DNA of 35,898 nt from Psychrobacter celer (GCF_016107555.1 NZ_JABASU010000027.1:1-35898); one strand, 5' to 3'; numbered from the stretch's first letter, positions 7,835 to 17,263 are shown. Numbers and translations are program-made. Notes: a model not told the origin generated them from the sequence alone.

Positions 7835-8425
7835 CTATACAGCTATCAAATGACGCGAGCACTTAGCTGTAGCTTGTATTTCAGAATAACTACGCCCAGA
7901 TTTCAGAAGGCTAGCGATAATCTTACGCTTCTCGGTATCTTTCCTACGTCCTGAATATTTACTTTCTACCTTAGTACGAGAAATACCTTACATCTGACGG
8001 TTACGTCGATCTTCATAGTCCTTTCTAGCAATAGCAGCGAGCATATAAAGCATCATCGAATTGATGGCCTGTAATACGCTGCTCATAAATTCAATGCTGC
8101 TATCAGATTGAGGCGTTATATAAGAGGTCGGTAGCTCTTCTGATACTACCGCCAGCTTCTTTTCTAATAGCATTCTTTTGAGAGTATCCCAATCAGCTTG
8201 GTTTAAACGTGCTAAGCGGTCAATCTGCTCAACCAAATTATATCGCCTTCATGGGCATCATTTATCAGTTACATTAACTGTGGACGTATTAAAGTTGCGT
8301 CTGACTCGTTTTCAACATAGAAGGCGGCAATTTTGTGACCATGATCAGCAGCAAGCTATATGAGCTCACTTTTGGCACGCTTGGCATCTTGATCTTTGAT
8401 TGGCGCTCTATGCTCTGATAAACAT
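7835..8425 (-). pseudogene. Serine recombinase pseudogene
   Basis: A full-length relative of small serine recombinases with several inactivating changes. From ATG 8423-8425 the N-terminus (MFIRA) is cut by a stop and then shifts frame; RAPIKDQDAKRAKSELI and GHKIAAFYVENESDATLIRP follow in another frame with further stops. The catalytic serine position is lost. The frame is open at 7988-8236 (EQIDRLARLNQADWDTLKRM ... AIARKDYEDRRNRQM), stops, and then continues in frame to GRRKDTEKRKIIASLLKSGR and a final helix-turn-helix ending at 7835. It faces the intact recombinase at 5173 and carries the right copy of the inverted repeat in front of it. Confidence 0.85.
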
Positions 8426-8439
8426 AAACACCTAAAATA

Positions 8440-8531
8440 GTCTGTTATAAGTAGTTCCATTATTGCAGTCTATTATAAGTAGACTATTAATTGATTAAGA
8501 GACCTGTTTTGATAGTGCCCCTGGGGTATAC
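8440..8531 (-). repeat. Right copy of the 92-bp imperfect inverted repeat (res-like)
   Basis: Reverse complement of the repeat at 4901-4992, lying directly upstream of the recombinase pseudogene. It contains agtctgttataagtag and cagtctattataagtag as near-direct repeats and ends in tggggtatac, a perfect match to the outer edge of the left copy. The symmetry suggests two related recombinase-plus-site modules in head-to-head orientation. Confidence 0.65.
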
Positions 8532-8800
8532 CCTAGGATAATAGGAAATCCATCGCGGATGACAAAACCTGTTTAGCTTTTAAACAATACGGGTTTGTCG
8601 ATAGTATGTAAGATAAGTTCGAAAAGTGACTAGAGTGTTAGATTATTCATACTGGGTCTGAATTAAAATTTTATTGTGATTAATTTCTGCTCAATGTTAT
8701 TCATTTGTCGCCATGATGAGTGATGGCGGCTTGTGATTTAGTTAGGAAAAATAATCTTGAGTAATAAGGTACGTTTGTAGCATTTGCAGCAGGGCTTGTT
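8532..8800. other. Intergenic stretch with no gene seen
   Basis: AT-rich, no coding frame with a ribosome site and no strong hairpin. It separates the recombinase-Fic module from the DUF3817 gene. Confidence 0.5.
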
Positions 8801-9163
8801 CTAGGCTTCTTTACTTACACTTTCCTGTAAATTCTTTTTTAGTAAATGATCGAATATAAACGGGCCAAAAGGTAAGAGTGAGCCGAGTACGCCCGCAGGT
8901 ATTGCCCAAAGAGGCATTTTCATTTTGATAGCTGAGCCTATAAGTATTATGATATAGGTAATAAACAATATACCGTGTGCCATACCGATGTATTTCACAC
9001 CTTCTGGAATGTCCAGCATATATTTTAGTGGCATGGCGATACAGAGCAATAATAAGAAAGAGGTGCCTTCTAGGTAGCCTATAATGGTAAGGCTTTTTAA
9101 TGCGGCACTTTGTTTTTTTCTAAGATTATGTATTTGTTTGATAGTTAGCTGAGCATGTGACAC
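8801..9163 (-). CDS. DUF3817 integral membrane protein
   Basis: A 120-residue membrane protein of the DUF3817 family, function unknown. Typical features are IIGYLEGTSFLLLLCIAMPLK in the first helix, a PEGVKYIGMAHGILF segment, and a final PFGPFIFDHLL. Three to four membrane helices are predicted (about 25-48, 58-80, 84-108). Translation starts with GTG at 9161-9163, preceded by the ribosome site aaaggataata; an ATG four codons on lies in another frame. Monocistronic. Confidence 0.82.
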   Translation of the reverse strand: MSHAQLTIKQIHNLRKKQSAALKSLTIIGYLEGTSFLLLLCIAMPLKYMLDIPEGVKYIGMAHGILFITYIIILIGSAIKMKMPLWAIPAGVLGSLLPFGPFIFDHLLKKNLQESVSKEA

Positions 9164-9195
9164 TATATTATCCTTTTGTTATTTCAATAAATAAT

Positions 9196-9327
9196 TTAGG
9201 CGGTATTCAATGTCTTTATAATAATGGCCCTGTCCAGAGCTTTGAAGTACTGGTTTTTGTCATCTACCACTTAGCACGTCACGCCTTCGTCTAGCCACTT
9301 CAAAATCATCCTGCGTTCACTCGCATA
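9196..9327 (-). pseudogene. Decayed gene scrap upstream of the DUF3817 gene
   Basis: One minus-strand frame reads YASERRMILKWLDEGVTC, a stop, then VVDDKNQYFKALDRAIIIKT and a final stop at 9196. The composition is protein-like with a single internal stop, suggesting a C-terminal fragment of a lost gene. I do not recognise the family. The rest of 9164-9496 shows nothing else. Confidence 0.3.
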
Positions 9328-9496
9328 CAATTATGCATTGGGTTTTGGGATATAGAATGAGAGAGTATTTGTATTAATCATATATCACCTTCCAGTTCGC
9401 ATTTTTATAAACACACTTGAGTATAAAAAGTATCTTTCCGTATAGAGCAGCTATGACGCTAGTTCTTTTTATTTGTACTGATCAATATTCACTTGT

Positions 9497-10204
9497 TTAT
9501 TCATTACGCTTACTTTCCAAAAATATCATATCAATTATAATCAACGCTACACCGACACAGACACCTATATCTGCAACATTGAAAATAGGATAATTCCAGA
9601 CATCAGCATAATGCACATGGATAAAGTCAACCACTTTGCCAATTCTTAAACGATCGATTAAGTTGCCAATCGCACCGCCAAGCACTAAGGCCAACCCCAT
9701 AGACAATAGCTTGGCTGTACGTGGCGCTTTGATTAAATAAATCGTTAAAAAGATAGCCATTACAAAAGCTAAGCCTGAGAAAAACCATTTCTGCCAACCG
9801 CCAGCGTCGGCTAAAAAGCTAAATGCTGCCCCATAGTTATAAGCGAGTGTCCAGTTGAGAAATGGTTCAATGACCGGTACGGGGTCATTGAACGCTAATT
9901 TGGTTTGGGCCAACCACTTAGTCCATTGATCAAGTATTAACACCATTATCGCCAACAAATACCAGATAAAAGCGCGACTGCCATTGGCAACCATTTTTGG
10001 CATTTTATCCAACTTACCTTTAGGTGTTATCGAGTTGCCTGAAGTCACGTACATAGCTTTAGGCGTATGATTCATGGTTTTAGAGTCAATCGATTGATGA
10101 GTACTACTCACAGCTATAGGTACTTTATTGTCAGCAATATTAGTACTAGCCGATTCAACGCTATTCAATTTAGTACTATCTAATCTGTCGGTAGATTCAG
10201 TCAT
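9497..10204 (-). CDS. lspA: Lipoprotein signal peptidase (signal peptidase II)
   Basis: A 235-residue inner-membrane aspartyl protease that cuts the signal peptide off prolipoproteins after lipidation. The core of about 160 residues starts at WYLLAIMVLILDQWTKWLAQ and has four membrane helices, the NYGAAFSFL segment, GNLIDRLRIGKVVDF and FNVADIGVCVG. The catalytic aspartates are D193 and D212, 19 residues apart, the same spacing as in the Pseudomonas enzyme. The N-terminal 75 residues are an unusual hydrophilic Ser/Thr/Asn-rich extension; a start at an internal ATG (codon 44 or 51) would remove most of it. The gene lies 141 bp downstream of ccmI on the same strand, so it may be read from the ccm operon. 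Confidence 0.93.
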   Translation of the reverse strand: MTESTDRLDSTKLNSVESASTNIADNKVPIAVSSTHQSIDSKTMNHTPKAMYVTSGNSITPKGKLDKMPKMVANGSRAFIWYLLAIMVLILDQWTKWLAQTKLAFNDPVPVIEPFLNWTLAYNYGAAFSFLADAGGWQKWFFSGLAFVMAIFLTIYLIKAPRTAKLLSMGLALVLGGAIGNLIDRLRIGKVVDFIHVHYADVWNYPIFNVADIGVCVGVALIIIDMIFLESKRNE

Positions 10205-10345
10205 AGTTGTTTTCTTTATCTGTGTTTATACAATGAACAATGTTAAACGTATATGTTTTTGGTATACGACTATTAATCGCGCCACTTTTATAAACGGCTC
10301 CACTTACCGCTCTGGTGTTATGAAACTTACGGTAATAATTTTTTA

Positions 10346-11626
10346 TTAGGGAATCTGTTGATTGATTTCAACATTAACCTGAGTCTGTTCAGCGCTAATC
10401 ACTATAGGATTACCCGATAAGTCGCCTGACTCTGCTATGGCATTACCGCTATGACTAATACGAGCAACGACTGCTAACTGAGTTTTGTCACTACGAGCTG
10501 AATTTAACGTGCGATCTGGCATCATCGCATCAAGATTGCTTAAGCGGATACTAGCCTCACCTTGCTTGATAATACTAATGGGTAAACGTTTGGCGGCAAA
10601 CGGTGGACCTCCTTTAACGTCACGTATCGCAACAAACAACACATCATCAGCTTTCACTAACGGTAATAAATTAGCGTTAATTTTCACTGTCACGTCAATA
10701 CCTTCTAGCGCTTGCTTTTCTTGCGTGCTAACGTAGTTGCTTAACTCATCTAAGCTTGCTAAAGCTTTAGTATGATCACCTGGTTTGGCCACAATGCTGC
10801 CTTGTAAGCGTTTAATCCAACCTTGCGCTTGGGCAAAGTTACTACTACGAGTCTCACCCATTGCCATGAGCATTTGAGCCCGTTCATGCTGCGGATTCTT
10901 AGCTAATATAGCTTGTAATACACGGCGAATATTGGCGTCTAACTGACCTTCATTAACGAAAAAGCTAGTCTGAGCATAAGTGGTGGCGATTTCTTCATTT
11001 TCAGGAGCTAAACGATAGGCACGAGATAAGGCTTCCAGCGCAGAATCAGTTGCCTCCATAGATAAGAAAAGCTCGGATAGGCGCATCCAGCGATTAGGAT
11101 CATCAGCATTACGATGAACATTGGTTTGCATGGCGCTAATCAGTTGACGACCATCTTCAAACGCCCATGATGGCGGCTTGTCAATTTTAGCTGTCAATAG
11201 GTCGTCAGCCACTTGTCCTACTTTGTCCTCAGCTGTCCACAAATCAAACACGGGCGTACGATTGCCTATTAGTAAATACGCCATTGCAGCCAATATTGGG
11301 ATCCAAGCTGCGACAATTAAACGGCTTTTGACATCAGGGGTGACCATAGGTGTTATCTGACGCTGCACATCTAATAGCTGACGCTCCAGTTCCAGCTTTT
11401 GATTTTGATAATGGCTATTATTAATAGTACCGCTGTCTTTATCTGTTTGTAGCTCAGCTAAACGTTCGCGAAATACTGCAACATTAATATCTAGCAGTTG
11501 ATTGTCTATTGGTTTGGACTGCAAACGCGGTGCTCGTAGCCATGGCATAATAGCAATCAGCGCAAATATAAGAGCAATCAGCAAGCTTAGAGTTACAAAT
11601 AAGCCAAAAGTAGAAAATAGAGTCAT
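10346..11626 (-). CDS. ccmI: Cytochrome c maturation protein CcmI (CycH)
   Basis: A 426-residue CcmI, the apocytochrome c chaperone of the system I haem-ligation complex. It has two N-terminal membrane helices (about 5-28 and 105-122) with a cytoplasmic loop rich in charged residues between them (NVAVFRERLAELQTDKDSG), then a periplasmic TPR domain (MRLSELFLSMEATDSALEAL ... NEEIATTYAQ) that holds the C-terminus of apocytochrome c. The C-terminal beta domain (about 310-426) ends QVNVEINQQIP. Its ATG overlaps the ccmH stop by four bases (ATGA), so the two are translationally coupled. Confidence 0.9.
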   Translation of the reverse strand: MTLFSTFGLFVTLSLLIALIFALIAIMPWLRAPRLQSKPIDNQLLDINVAVFRERLAELQTDKDSGTINNSHYQNQKLELERQLLDVQRQITPMVTPDVKSRLIVAAWIPILAAMAYLLIGNRTPVFDLWTAEDKVGQVADDLLTAKIDKPPSWAFEDGRQLISAMQTNVHRNADDPNRWMRLSELFLSMEATDSALEALSRAYRLAPENEEIATTYAQTSFFVNEGQLDANIRRVLQAILAKNPQHERAQMLMAMGETRSSNFAQAQGWIKRLQGSIVAKPGDHTKALASLDELSNYVSTQEKQALEGIDVTVKINANLLPLVKADDVLFVAIRDVKGGPPFAAKRLPISIIKQGEASIRLSNLDAMMPDRTLNSARSDKTQLAVVARISHSGNAIAESGDLSGNPIVISAEQTQVNVEINQQIP

Positions 11627-12198
11627 TTTTTGTCCTCTAGGCTAGTAATGTCGTGGTCGACACTCTCAGCTTGCGATAATAGACGATCAAGCTCAGCCTT
11701 TTCCGTAGAGGTCAAGGCAGCAGTACTGTTCACTGTGACGCCGCTTTGACCACGGGCAACAACTTGGCGACGCTTACTTTGCCAAAACCAACCAATAATT
11801 AAGACGAGCAATAATAGTGGTGGAAAAAACCATAGGATCCATGTTGATGGTCGCATAGGCGGCTTGTAGCTAATAAAGTCACCGTAGCGCTCTTGCATAT
11901 AGACGCGTATTTCAGCATCACTACGTCTATCTTTAATTAAATCATAGACTTTTTGCTTTAGATCCTGTGCAATCGGTGCATCAGAGGCTGCAAGGTTTTG
12001 ATTTTGGCATTTTGGGCAGCGAAACTCTTCTATTAATCCACGATACTGAGCTTCTTGCTGTGGTGAGTCAAAATCGTATACGTCAATAGCTGCGTTTGCC
12101 GTCATGTTAAGCAGACACGCTAGTATTAAGCTTGCTAGTTTTAAAACTATATTGGGTTTTAGTTGAGGAGCTCTTATTCGAGTAACGTTCATTTGCAC
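11623..12198 (-). CDS. ccmH: Cytochrome c maturation protein CcmH
   Basis: A 191-residue CcmH (CcmL-type), a membrane thiol-disulfide protein that keeps the apocytochrome CXXCH motif reduced for haem attachment. An N-terminal signal/anchor is followed by the conserved EFRCPKCQNQNLAASDAP segment with the redox pair C61 and C64, the three-helix bundle (DLIKDRRSDAEIRVYMQERY, YGDFISYKPP) and one membrane helix (WILWFFPPLLLLVLIIGWFW). The tail is a hydrophilic extension of 45 residues. It overlaps ccmG by 10 bp upstream and ccmI by 4 bp downstream. Confidence 0.93.
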   Translation of the reverse strand: MQMNVTRIRAPQLKPNIVLKLASLILACLLNMTANAAIDVYDFDSPQQEAQYRGLIEEFRCPKCQNQNLAASDAPIAQDLKQKVYDLIKDRRSDAEIRVYMQERYGDFISYKPPMRPSTWILWFFPPLLLLVLIIGWFWQSKRRQVVARGQSGVTVNSTAALTSTEKAELDRLLSQAESVDHDITSLEDKK

Positions 12199-12851
12199 AT
12201 CTCCTCAACCTGAATGAGATCAGGACTATCGTTGTTCTTATTAGCCTTATTAAGTACTGTCAGGCACGGCTTAACACGCTGTTGCCAATTGGCTTCATTA
12301 ATCTCACCAACAATATGCTGACGAATGATGCCATCTCCATCCACAACAAAGGTTTCGGGCGCACCAGTTATGCCTAAGTCTAGAGCAAACTGACCCAATG
12401 AATCCTGAATAGACATAGAAAATGGATCACCGCCTCGGTTTAAGTAACTGAGCGCATTACCAATCTCATCCTTATAATTCACACCAACGATATCAACGCC
12501 GCGCTCTTCTAGTTGCATTAAAAACGGATGCTCAATAACGCAAGTTGGGCACCATGAGCCCCAAACATTAAGTAAAAACGGCTTATCCGGCAAATTATCA
12601 TTGGTGATAGTACGGGTAGTATCTGCTAATAACGGCAGCTCAAAGGTAGGAACCGGACGCTCAAGAGCGGTATTGGTCACAATGTCTGTTGGTTTACCTA
12701 AGCGCATGTACAATATAACTACCAAACCAAAAAAGAGGATAAGCGGAATTAAGAACCATAGCTTCGTCTGCTTTTTTTTCATTGTCTTTGGGTTACGCTG
12801 CTTACTGTTTTGGCTATCTTTTTGCTCAGGAGTATTATTCGACATAGTCAT
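12189..12851 (-). CDS. ccmG: Thiol:disulfide interchange protein CcmG (DsbE)
   Basis: A 220-residue membrane-anchored thioredoxin-like protein that supplies electrons to CcmH and apocytochrome c. After a basic hydrophilic N-terminus comes one membrane helix (about 31-49), then a periplasmic thioredoxin fold with WGSWCPTCVIEHP; the redox cysteines are C101 and C104. The GVNYKDE and GAPETFVVDGDGII segments are the usual CcmG marks. The start directly follows the ccmF stop (TAA then ATG), with an aaaggagaaa ribosome site inside the ccmF end; an in-frame ATG two codons on is the other option. Confidence 0.93.
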   Translation of the reverse strand: MTMSNNTPEQKDSQNSKQRNPKTMKKKQTKLWFLIPLILFFGLVVILYMRLGKPTDIVTNTALERPVPTFELPLLADTTRTITNDNLPDKPFLLNVWGSWCPTCVIEHPFLMQLEERGVDIVGVNYKDEIGNALSYLNRGGDPFSMSIQDSLGQFALDLGITGAPETFVVDGDGIIRQHIVGEINEANWQQRVKPCLTVLNKANKNNDSPDLIQVEEMCK

Positions 12852-14900
12852 TTATTTCTCCTTTAGTGTCGACATCGTCGATACTGAGATTGCCTGCTCA
12901 ATAGCTACCTCATTGACTCCATAAGTAGCCAAACTACCAGTAACTAGCAACGGAGCTTTAATTTTTTTGATGCGGTATCGTTTATCAAGCATACTAATTA
13001 ATCCACCTAGAGCCATGATAATTGCCCCTAACCAAATCCAGCGAATTAATGGTTTTACATAAATCCTTAATGCCCATTGGTTACTACCATCGGCAATAGG
13101 TTCGCCCAGTGCGACATAAACATCGCGCATAAGACTGGGGTCAATAGCAGCTTCAGTTGTTGGCATCGTGCTGATAATATAAGTACGCTTTTCTGGAGTC
13201 AGTTTCGCCACTTCACGACCGTCTTTGGATACCACCACTTGCGCTTGCGTTGCATCAAAGTTACTACCCTTTATTTCAAAAAATTCAGTTACTTCAAAAT
13301 CGTAACCTTGAACATTGACTGTATCGCCAATACCCATTGCTACGTCACGCTCAATACTCAGGCTACTAGTAAAGGCTATGCCAATGACAGCAACCAATAC
13401 GCCAATATGAGCAGTCTGTTGACCCCAATAGCTAAGACGCAGCTGACGCAGACCTTTAAAGAAATTAGGGGCGTTCTTGGTTTTGTCTCTAAAGTCAACG
13501 ATCATCCATAGCAGTACCCAAAAGCTCACCGCTAAAGTCACGCCAATATTGAACATAGCAGATGGACTGGTAAAGTAGGCGATAATAGCAGCCAATACGA
13601 TACTACTAGCGGCAATGGCGATACCCACCCCTAGTAACGGACGCTTATCTTGTTTCCAGCGAATATTAGAGCCCATACCCATAGCGATTAACAACAGCCA
13701 TGTCAAAGGCACAAACAGCGCATTGAAGTATGGAGGCCCTACAGATACCTGACCGAGACTAAAGGCATCAGCGATAATAGGATAGAGGGTGCCGAGCAGC
13801 ACCACTAAGGTTGCAATCAAAATGATGGCGTTATTGATCACTAAAAAGGACTCACGTGAAATCAGCTGATATTGACTTTCAACGGTTAAACGCCAACCGC
13901 GAACGGCAAACATTAATAGACCACTACCGATGATAATGCCAAGAATAGCTAAGATGACCAAACCACGCGTCGGATCAGCGGCAAACGAATGCACTGAGGT
14001 AAGGACTCCAGAGCGTACCAGGAACGTGCCAAGCAAGCTTAAGGCAAAGGCGAAAATAGCCAGCATGATGGTCCATGCTTTAAACACCCCGCGCTTTTCA
14101 GTGACTGCTAATGAATGCAGCAATGCTAAGCCGACAAGCCAAGGCATAAACGAGGCGTTCTCTACCGGATCCCAAAACCACCAACCGCCCCAGCCAAGCT
14201 CGTAGTAGGCCCACCACGAGCCCAGTGCAATACCAATGGTCAAAAATCCCCAAGCCGCGAGCGCCCATGGACGTGACCAGCGTGTCCAAGCAGCATCTAA
14301 ACGCCCTTCCCACAATGCCGCCATACAAAATGCAAAAGGCACTACCATACCCACATAGCCCATATATAACATGGGCGGATGAATAATCAGACCGAAATCT
14401 TGTAGGACAGGATTTAAATCAGCGCCATCGACCGCTAGATTGGGTAAGGTACGCTCAAACGGTGACGAGGTAAATATCAGCATTGTTAGCATCATTAACT
14501 GTACACCGGCCAAAATAACTAATACCCGCGCACGCATTGATAACGGCAAGCCGCGACTAAAGTATGATACCAGTGCACACCATGTGGCCATGATGGTCAT
14601 CCATAGCAGCAAAGAGCCCTCGTGTCCGCCCCATGTCGCCGATAACTTATAGTACCAAGGCAACAGCGTATTGGAATGCTGCGCGACGTAACTGAGGCTA
14701 AAATCATTATAATAAAAACCTGCTATCAAAGCGCCAAATGACGTTATCATGGCGGCAAACTGTGCCCAAGCTAAGCTAGGGGCTAGTCGTTGCCAAGCAA
14801 CTTGGTTACGAATAACACCAATAGTTGGCAGAATTACCTGCAATAACGCCAATACAAAAGCGGTAAGCAAGGCAAAATAGCCCAATTCTGTAATCAACAT
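12852..14900 (-). CDS. ccmF: Haem lyase subunit CcmF
   Basis: A 682-residue multi-pass inner-membrane protein and the core of the system I cytochrome c synthetase; it ligates haem handed over by holo-CcmE to apocytochrome c together with CcmH and CcmI. Typical marks are WGGHEGSLLLWM near residue 90, the haem-handling WWD motif GWGGWWFWDPVENASFMPWL at about 236-255, and ALLHSLAVTEKRGVFKAW. About 14 helices and a large periplasmic loop near residues 510-610 fit the family (647 residues in E. coli). It is the first gene of a ccmFGHI operon. The ccmABCDE genes that normally precede it are not in this window; upstream is the metal ATPase. Confidence 0.95.
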   Translation of the reverse strand: MLITELGYFALLTAFVLALLQVILPTIGVIRNQVAWQRLAPSLAWAQFAAMITSFGALIAGFYYNDFSLSYVAQHSNTLLPWYYKLSATWGGHEGSLLLWMTIMATWCALVSYFSRGLPLSMRARVLVILAGVQLMMLTMLIFTSSPFERTLPNLAVDGADLNPVLQDFGLIIHPPMLYMGYVGMVVPFAFCMAALWEGRLDAAWTRWSRPWALAAWGFLTIGIALGSWWAYYELGWGGWWFWDPVENASFMPWLVGLALLHSLAVTEKRGVFKAWTIMLAIFAFALSLLGTFLVRSGVLTSVHSFAADPTRGLVILAILGIIIGSGLLMFAVRGWRLTVESQYQLISRESFLVINNAIILIATLVVLLGTLYPIIADAFSLGQVSVGPPYFNALFVPLTWLLLIAMGMGSNIRWKQDKRPLLGVGIAIAASSIVLAAIIAYFTSPSAMFNIGVTLAVSFWVLLWMIVDFRDKTKNAPNFFKGLRQLRLSYWGQQTAHIGVLVAVIGIAFTSSLSIERDVAMGIGDTVNVQGYDFEVTEFFEIKGSNFDATQAQVVVSKDGREVAKLTPEKRTYIISTMPTTEAAIDPSLMRDVYVALGEPIADGSNQWALRIYVKPLIRWIWLGAIIMALGGLISMLDKRYRIKKIKAPLLVTGSLATYGVNEVAIEQAISVSTMSTLKEK

Positions 14901-15021
14901 ACGGTCTAACCTTATTTACTCTAATGCGGTTGCAGTTTACTGTAGCGGTGGAATTTTTATTATTAGAACCCACCCCCGAAATCTGCTGCTATCTCTAGTT
15001 TTTAATTGATTTCGAAGGGTT

Positions 15022-17238
15022 TTATTTAACTACTTTAGGCGGAGTTACCAGTGGAGGCGCGCCTTTAAAGCGCAGTAAACGTAACGCATTGAGAGTAACG
15101 AGCACTGTTGCTCCAGCATCAGCTAGAACCGCAATCCATAGTCCAGTAATGCCGAATACGGTCGTGATCAGAAAGACGCCTTTGAGACCTAAAGCGAAAA
15201 TGACGTTCTGATGAATGTTGCGCATGGTGGCACGCGAAAGTGCAATCAGATGGGCCATGTCTGTAACACGACTTTTTAATAATGCGATATCGGCCGTCTC
15301 AATGGCCACATCGGTACCACCACCCATCGCGATGCCAACATCAGCGGTTGCTAGTGCTGGCGCATCGTTAATACCATCACCCACCATCGCTATTTTGCTG
15401 TTATTCTTCATCTCGTTAAGCAAGCGCAGTTTGTCCTCAGGCAACAGCTCAGCTTCCCATTCCACGTCTAAATTACTGGCAAGTGCTTGAGCGGTTAAGC
15501 GGTTGTCGCCTGTTAGCATGACGGAGCGCACACCCATCGCTTTAAGTTGAGCCACACCTTCATGAGCGTCGTCTCGTAACTCGTCTCTTAGTGCGACCAA
15601 TCCAAGCACTTCTCGACTTTGCTCATCGAAAAGAACTGAGACGGTCTTGCCCTCATTTTGCAGCGCCTCGATTTGTGCCTGTTGCTCGGCTGAAATTGAT
15701 GCCTCATCTGCGGCATAAACAGGCGAACCGATAGCTAGCGCGCGCCCAGCGATAGTTGCGTGTACCGCTTTACCCGCAGTAGCAGAAGCTTTAGAAGCCA
15801 CAGGTATGACAACTTTGGCGGCTTTGGCATGACTGACAATAGCTTCAGCAAGCGGGTGACTAGAACCTGTCTCCACACTGGCAAAGAGCGCCAATACCTT
15901 ATCTTTACCTTGAGAACCCTGATCCTGAGAATCCTGACCTTGAACACTTGAATACTCTTGTGTAATGTCAACAACATCGGTCACGCGTGGTTTGCCTTCA
16001 GTTAAAGTGCCTGTCTTGTCAAAAGCGACTGTCTTCACTTGGCCGATGGTTTCTAAAGCACTACCGCCCTTGATCAGCAAGCCGCGGCGCGCACCGACCG
16101 CTAGACCAGAGGCGATAGCAGCTGGTGTTGAGAGCACAAGAGCACAAGGACAAGCGATCAATAATAAGGCTAGACCTCGATATAACCAAGTTGACCAATC
16201 TCCGCCCATGGTTAACGGTGGGACGATGATAATTAGGGCGGCAATAGCCATCACAGCCGGTGTATAGTAACGACTGAATTTCTCAATAAAACGGGCAGTG
16301 GGTGCTTTGGAAGCTTGCGCTTGCTCTACCAAATCAATAATGCGCGAAATAGTGTTATCGGCGGCTGTCTTTTCTACGCGCACTTGGAGCACACCATCGA
16401 TGTTAATTGACCCTGCAAATACATTGTCACCCATCGTCTTGGCAACAGGAACAGACTCTCCCGTCACGGGCGAATCATCAAGGCTGGACGCACCTTGAAC
16501 AATGGAACCATCAGCAGATACCCTATCTCCAGGACGCACCAGCACAAGGTCATTCACTTGTAGTGAAGTCGCTGGAACGTTACGCTGCCCACCTTGAGCA
16601 TCAAGTAAAATCGCACTTTTCGGAACCAGCGATGATAAGGCTCTGATGCCAGCGCGAGCGCGATCAGCAGCGATACTCTCAAACAGTTCACCGATTGAGA
16701 ACAAAAAGACAACCGCTGCGGCCTCTTCAGCTTCACCAATGATAAGTGCGCCAAGCACGGCGACGGACATCAGCGTTTCAATTGAAAAGAATGAACCTGT
16801 TTTAGCCAGTGCTAAGGCTTTGCGTGCAAATGGAAAAACGCCTACAATCACAGCGATGGCAAACACCCATATCCCATAAGCGGGGAACAGTAGTGACAGT
16901 GCATAAGCGCTGCCCATCAAAATACCGAGACCAACAACCTGTTTGCCTTTTTGAGTTTGCCACCACCGCTTATCCTGCGGAGCCATCTGATTGTCGCTGT
17001 CAATATCAATAGCCGATACAGTTTGTTGACCAGTATTGGCAGATATACCGAACCCTAGGCTTTTGATGGTTTTTTCAATATCACTAGCCTGAGTCGGCGC
17101 ATCAGGGGCCAAGCTTAGCTCTAGCGTTTCTGTAGCAAAATTTAGCTCAACATCAGAAACCCCAGGCATACGTTTCAAAGCTGTTTCAATCTTGCCGATG
17201 CAACTGGCACAGTCCATACCTTCAATATGATATTTCAT
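15022..17238 (-). CDS. cadA: Heavy-metal P1B-type ATPase (Cd/Zn/Pb exporter)
   Basis: A 738-residue P1B-2 type ATPase (CadA/ZntA/PbrA group) that pumps divalent soft metals out of the cytoplasm at the cost of ATP. One N-terminal HMA domain with the metal site GMDCASC (C10 and C13), eight membrane helices, the transport motif CPC at residues 363-365, the phosphorylated D407 in DKTGTLTEG, an HP motif (SSHPLAEAI) and GDGINDAPAL. CPC together with the single HMA points to Cd, Zn or Pb rather than Cu. A short Q/D/S/G-rich stretch (QGQDSQDQGSQGKDK) enlarges the nucleotide-binding domain near residue 432. It is transcribed away from the MerR-type regulator from a MerR-style promoter at 17264-17294. 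Confidence 0.94.
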   Translation of the reverse strand: MKYHIEGMDCASCIGKIETALKRMPGVSDVELNFATETLELSLAPDAPTQASDIEKTIKSLGFGISANTGQQTVSAIDIDSDNQMAPQDKRWWQTQKGKQVVGLGILMGSAYALSLLFPAYGIWVFAIAVIVGVFPFARKALALAKTGSFFSIETLMSVAVLGALIIGEAEEAAAVVFLFSIGELFESIAADRARAGIRALSSLVPKSAILLDAQGGQRNVPATSLQVNDLVLVRPGDRVSADGSIVQGASSLDDSPVTGESVPVAKTMGDNVFAGSINIDGVLQVRVEKTAADNTISRIIDLVEQAQASKAPTARFIEKFSRYYTPAVMAIAALIIIVPPLTMGGDWSTWLYRGLALLLIACPCALVLSTPAAIASGLAVGARRGLLIKGGSALETIGQVKTVAFDKTGTLTEGKPRVTDVVDITQEYSSVQGQDSQDQGSQGKDKVLALFASVETGSSHPLAEAIVSHAKAAKVVIPVASKASATAGKAVHATIAGRALAIGSPVYAADEASISAEQQAQIEALQNEGKTVSVLFDEQSREVLGLVALRDELRDDAHEGVAQLKAMGVRSVMLTGDNRLTAQALASNLDVEWEAELLPEDKLRLLNEMKNNSKIAMVGDGINDAPALATADVGIAMGGGTDVAIETADIALLKSRVTDMAHLIALSRATMRNIHQNVIFALGLKGVFLITTVFGITGLWIAVLADAGATVLVTLNALRLLRFKGAPPLVTPPKVVK

Positions 17239-17263
17239 AATAATTTACCCTTTGAATAATGAT

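Noticed and set aside
16407..16754. Several frames on both strands inside the metal ATPase gene
   Set aside because: They are shadows of the ATPase coding sequence, with no ribosome sites and no recognisable domains.
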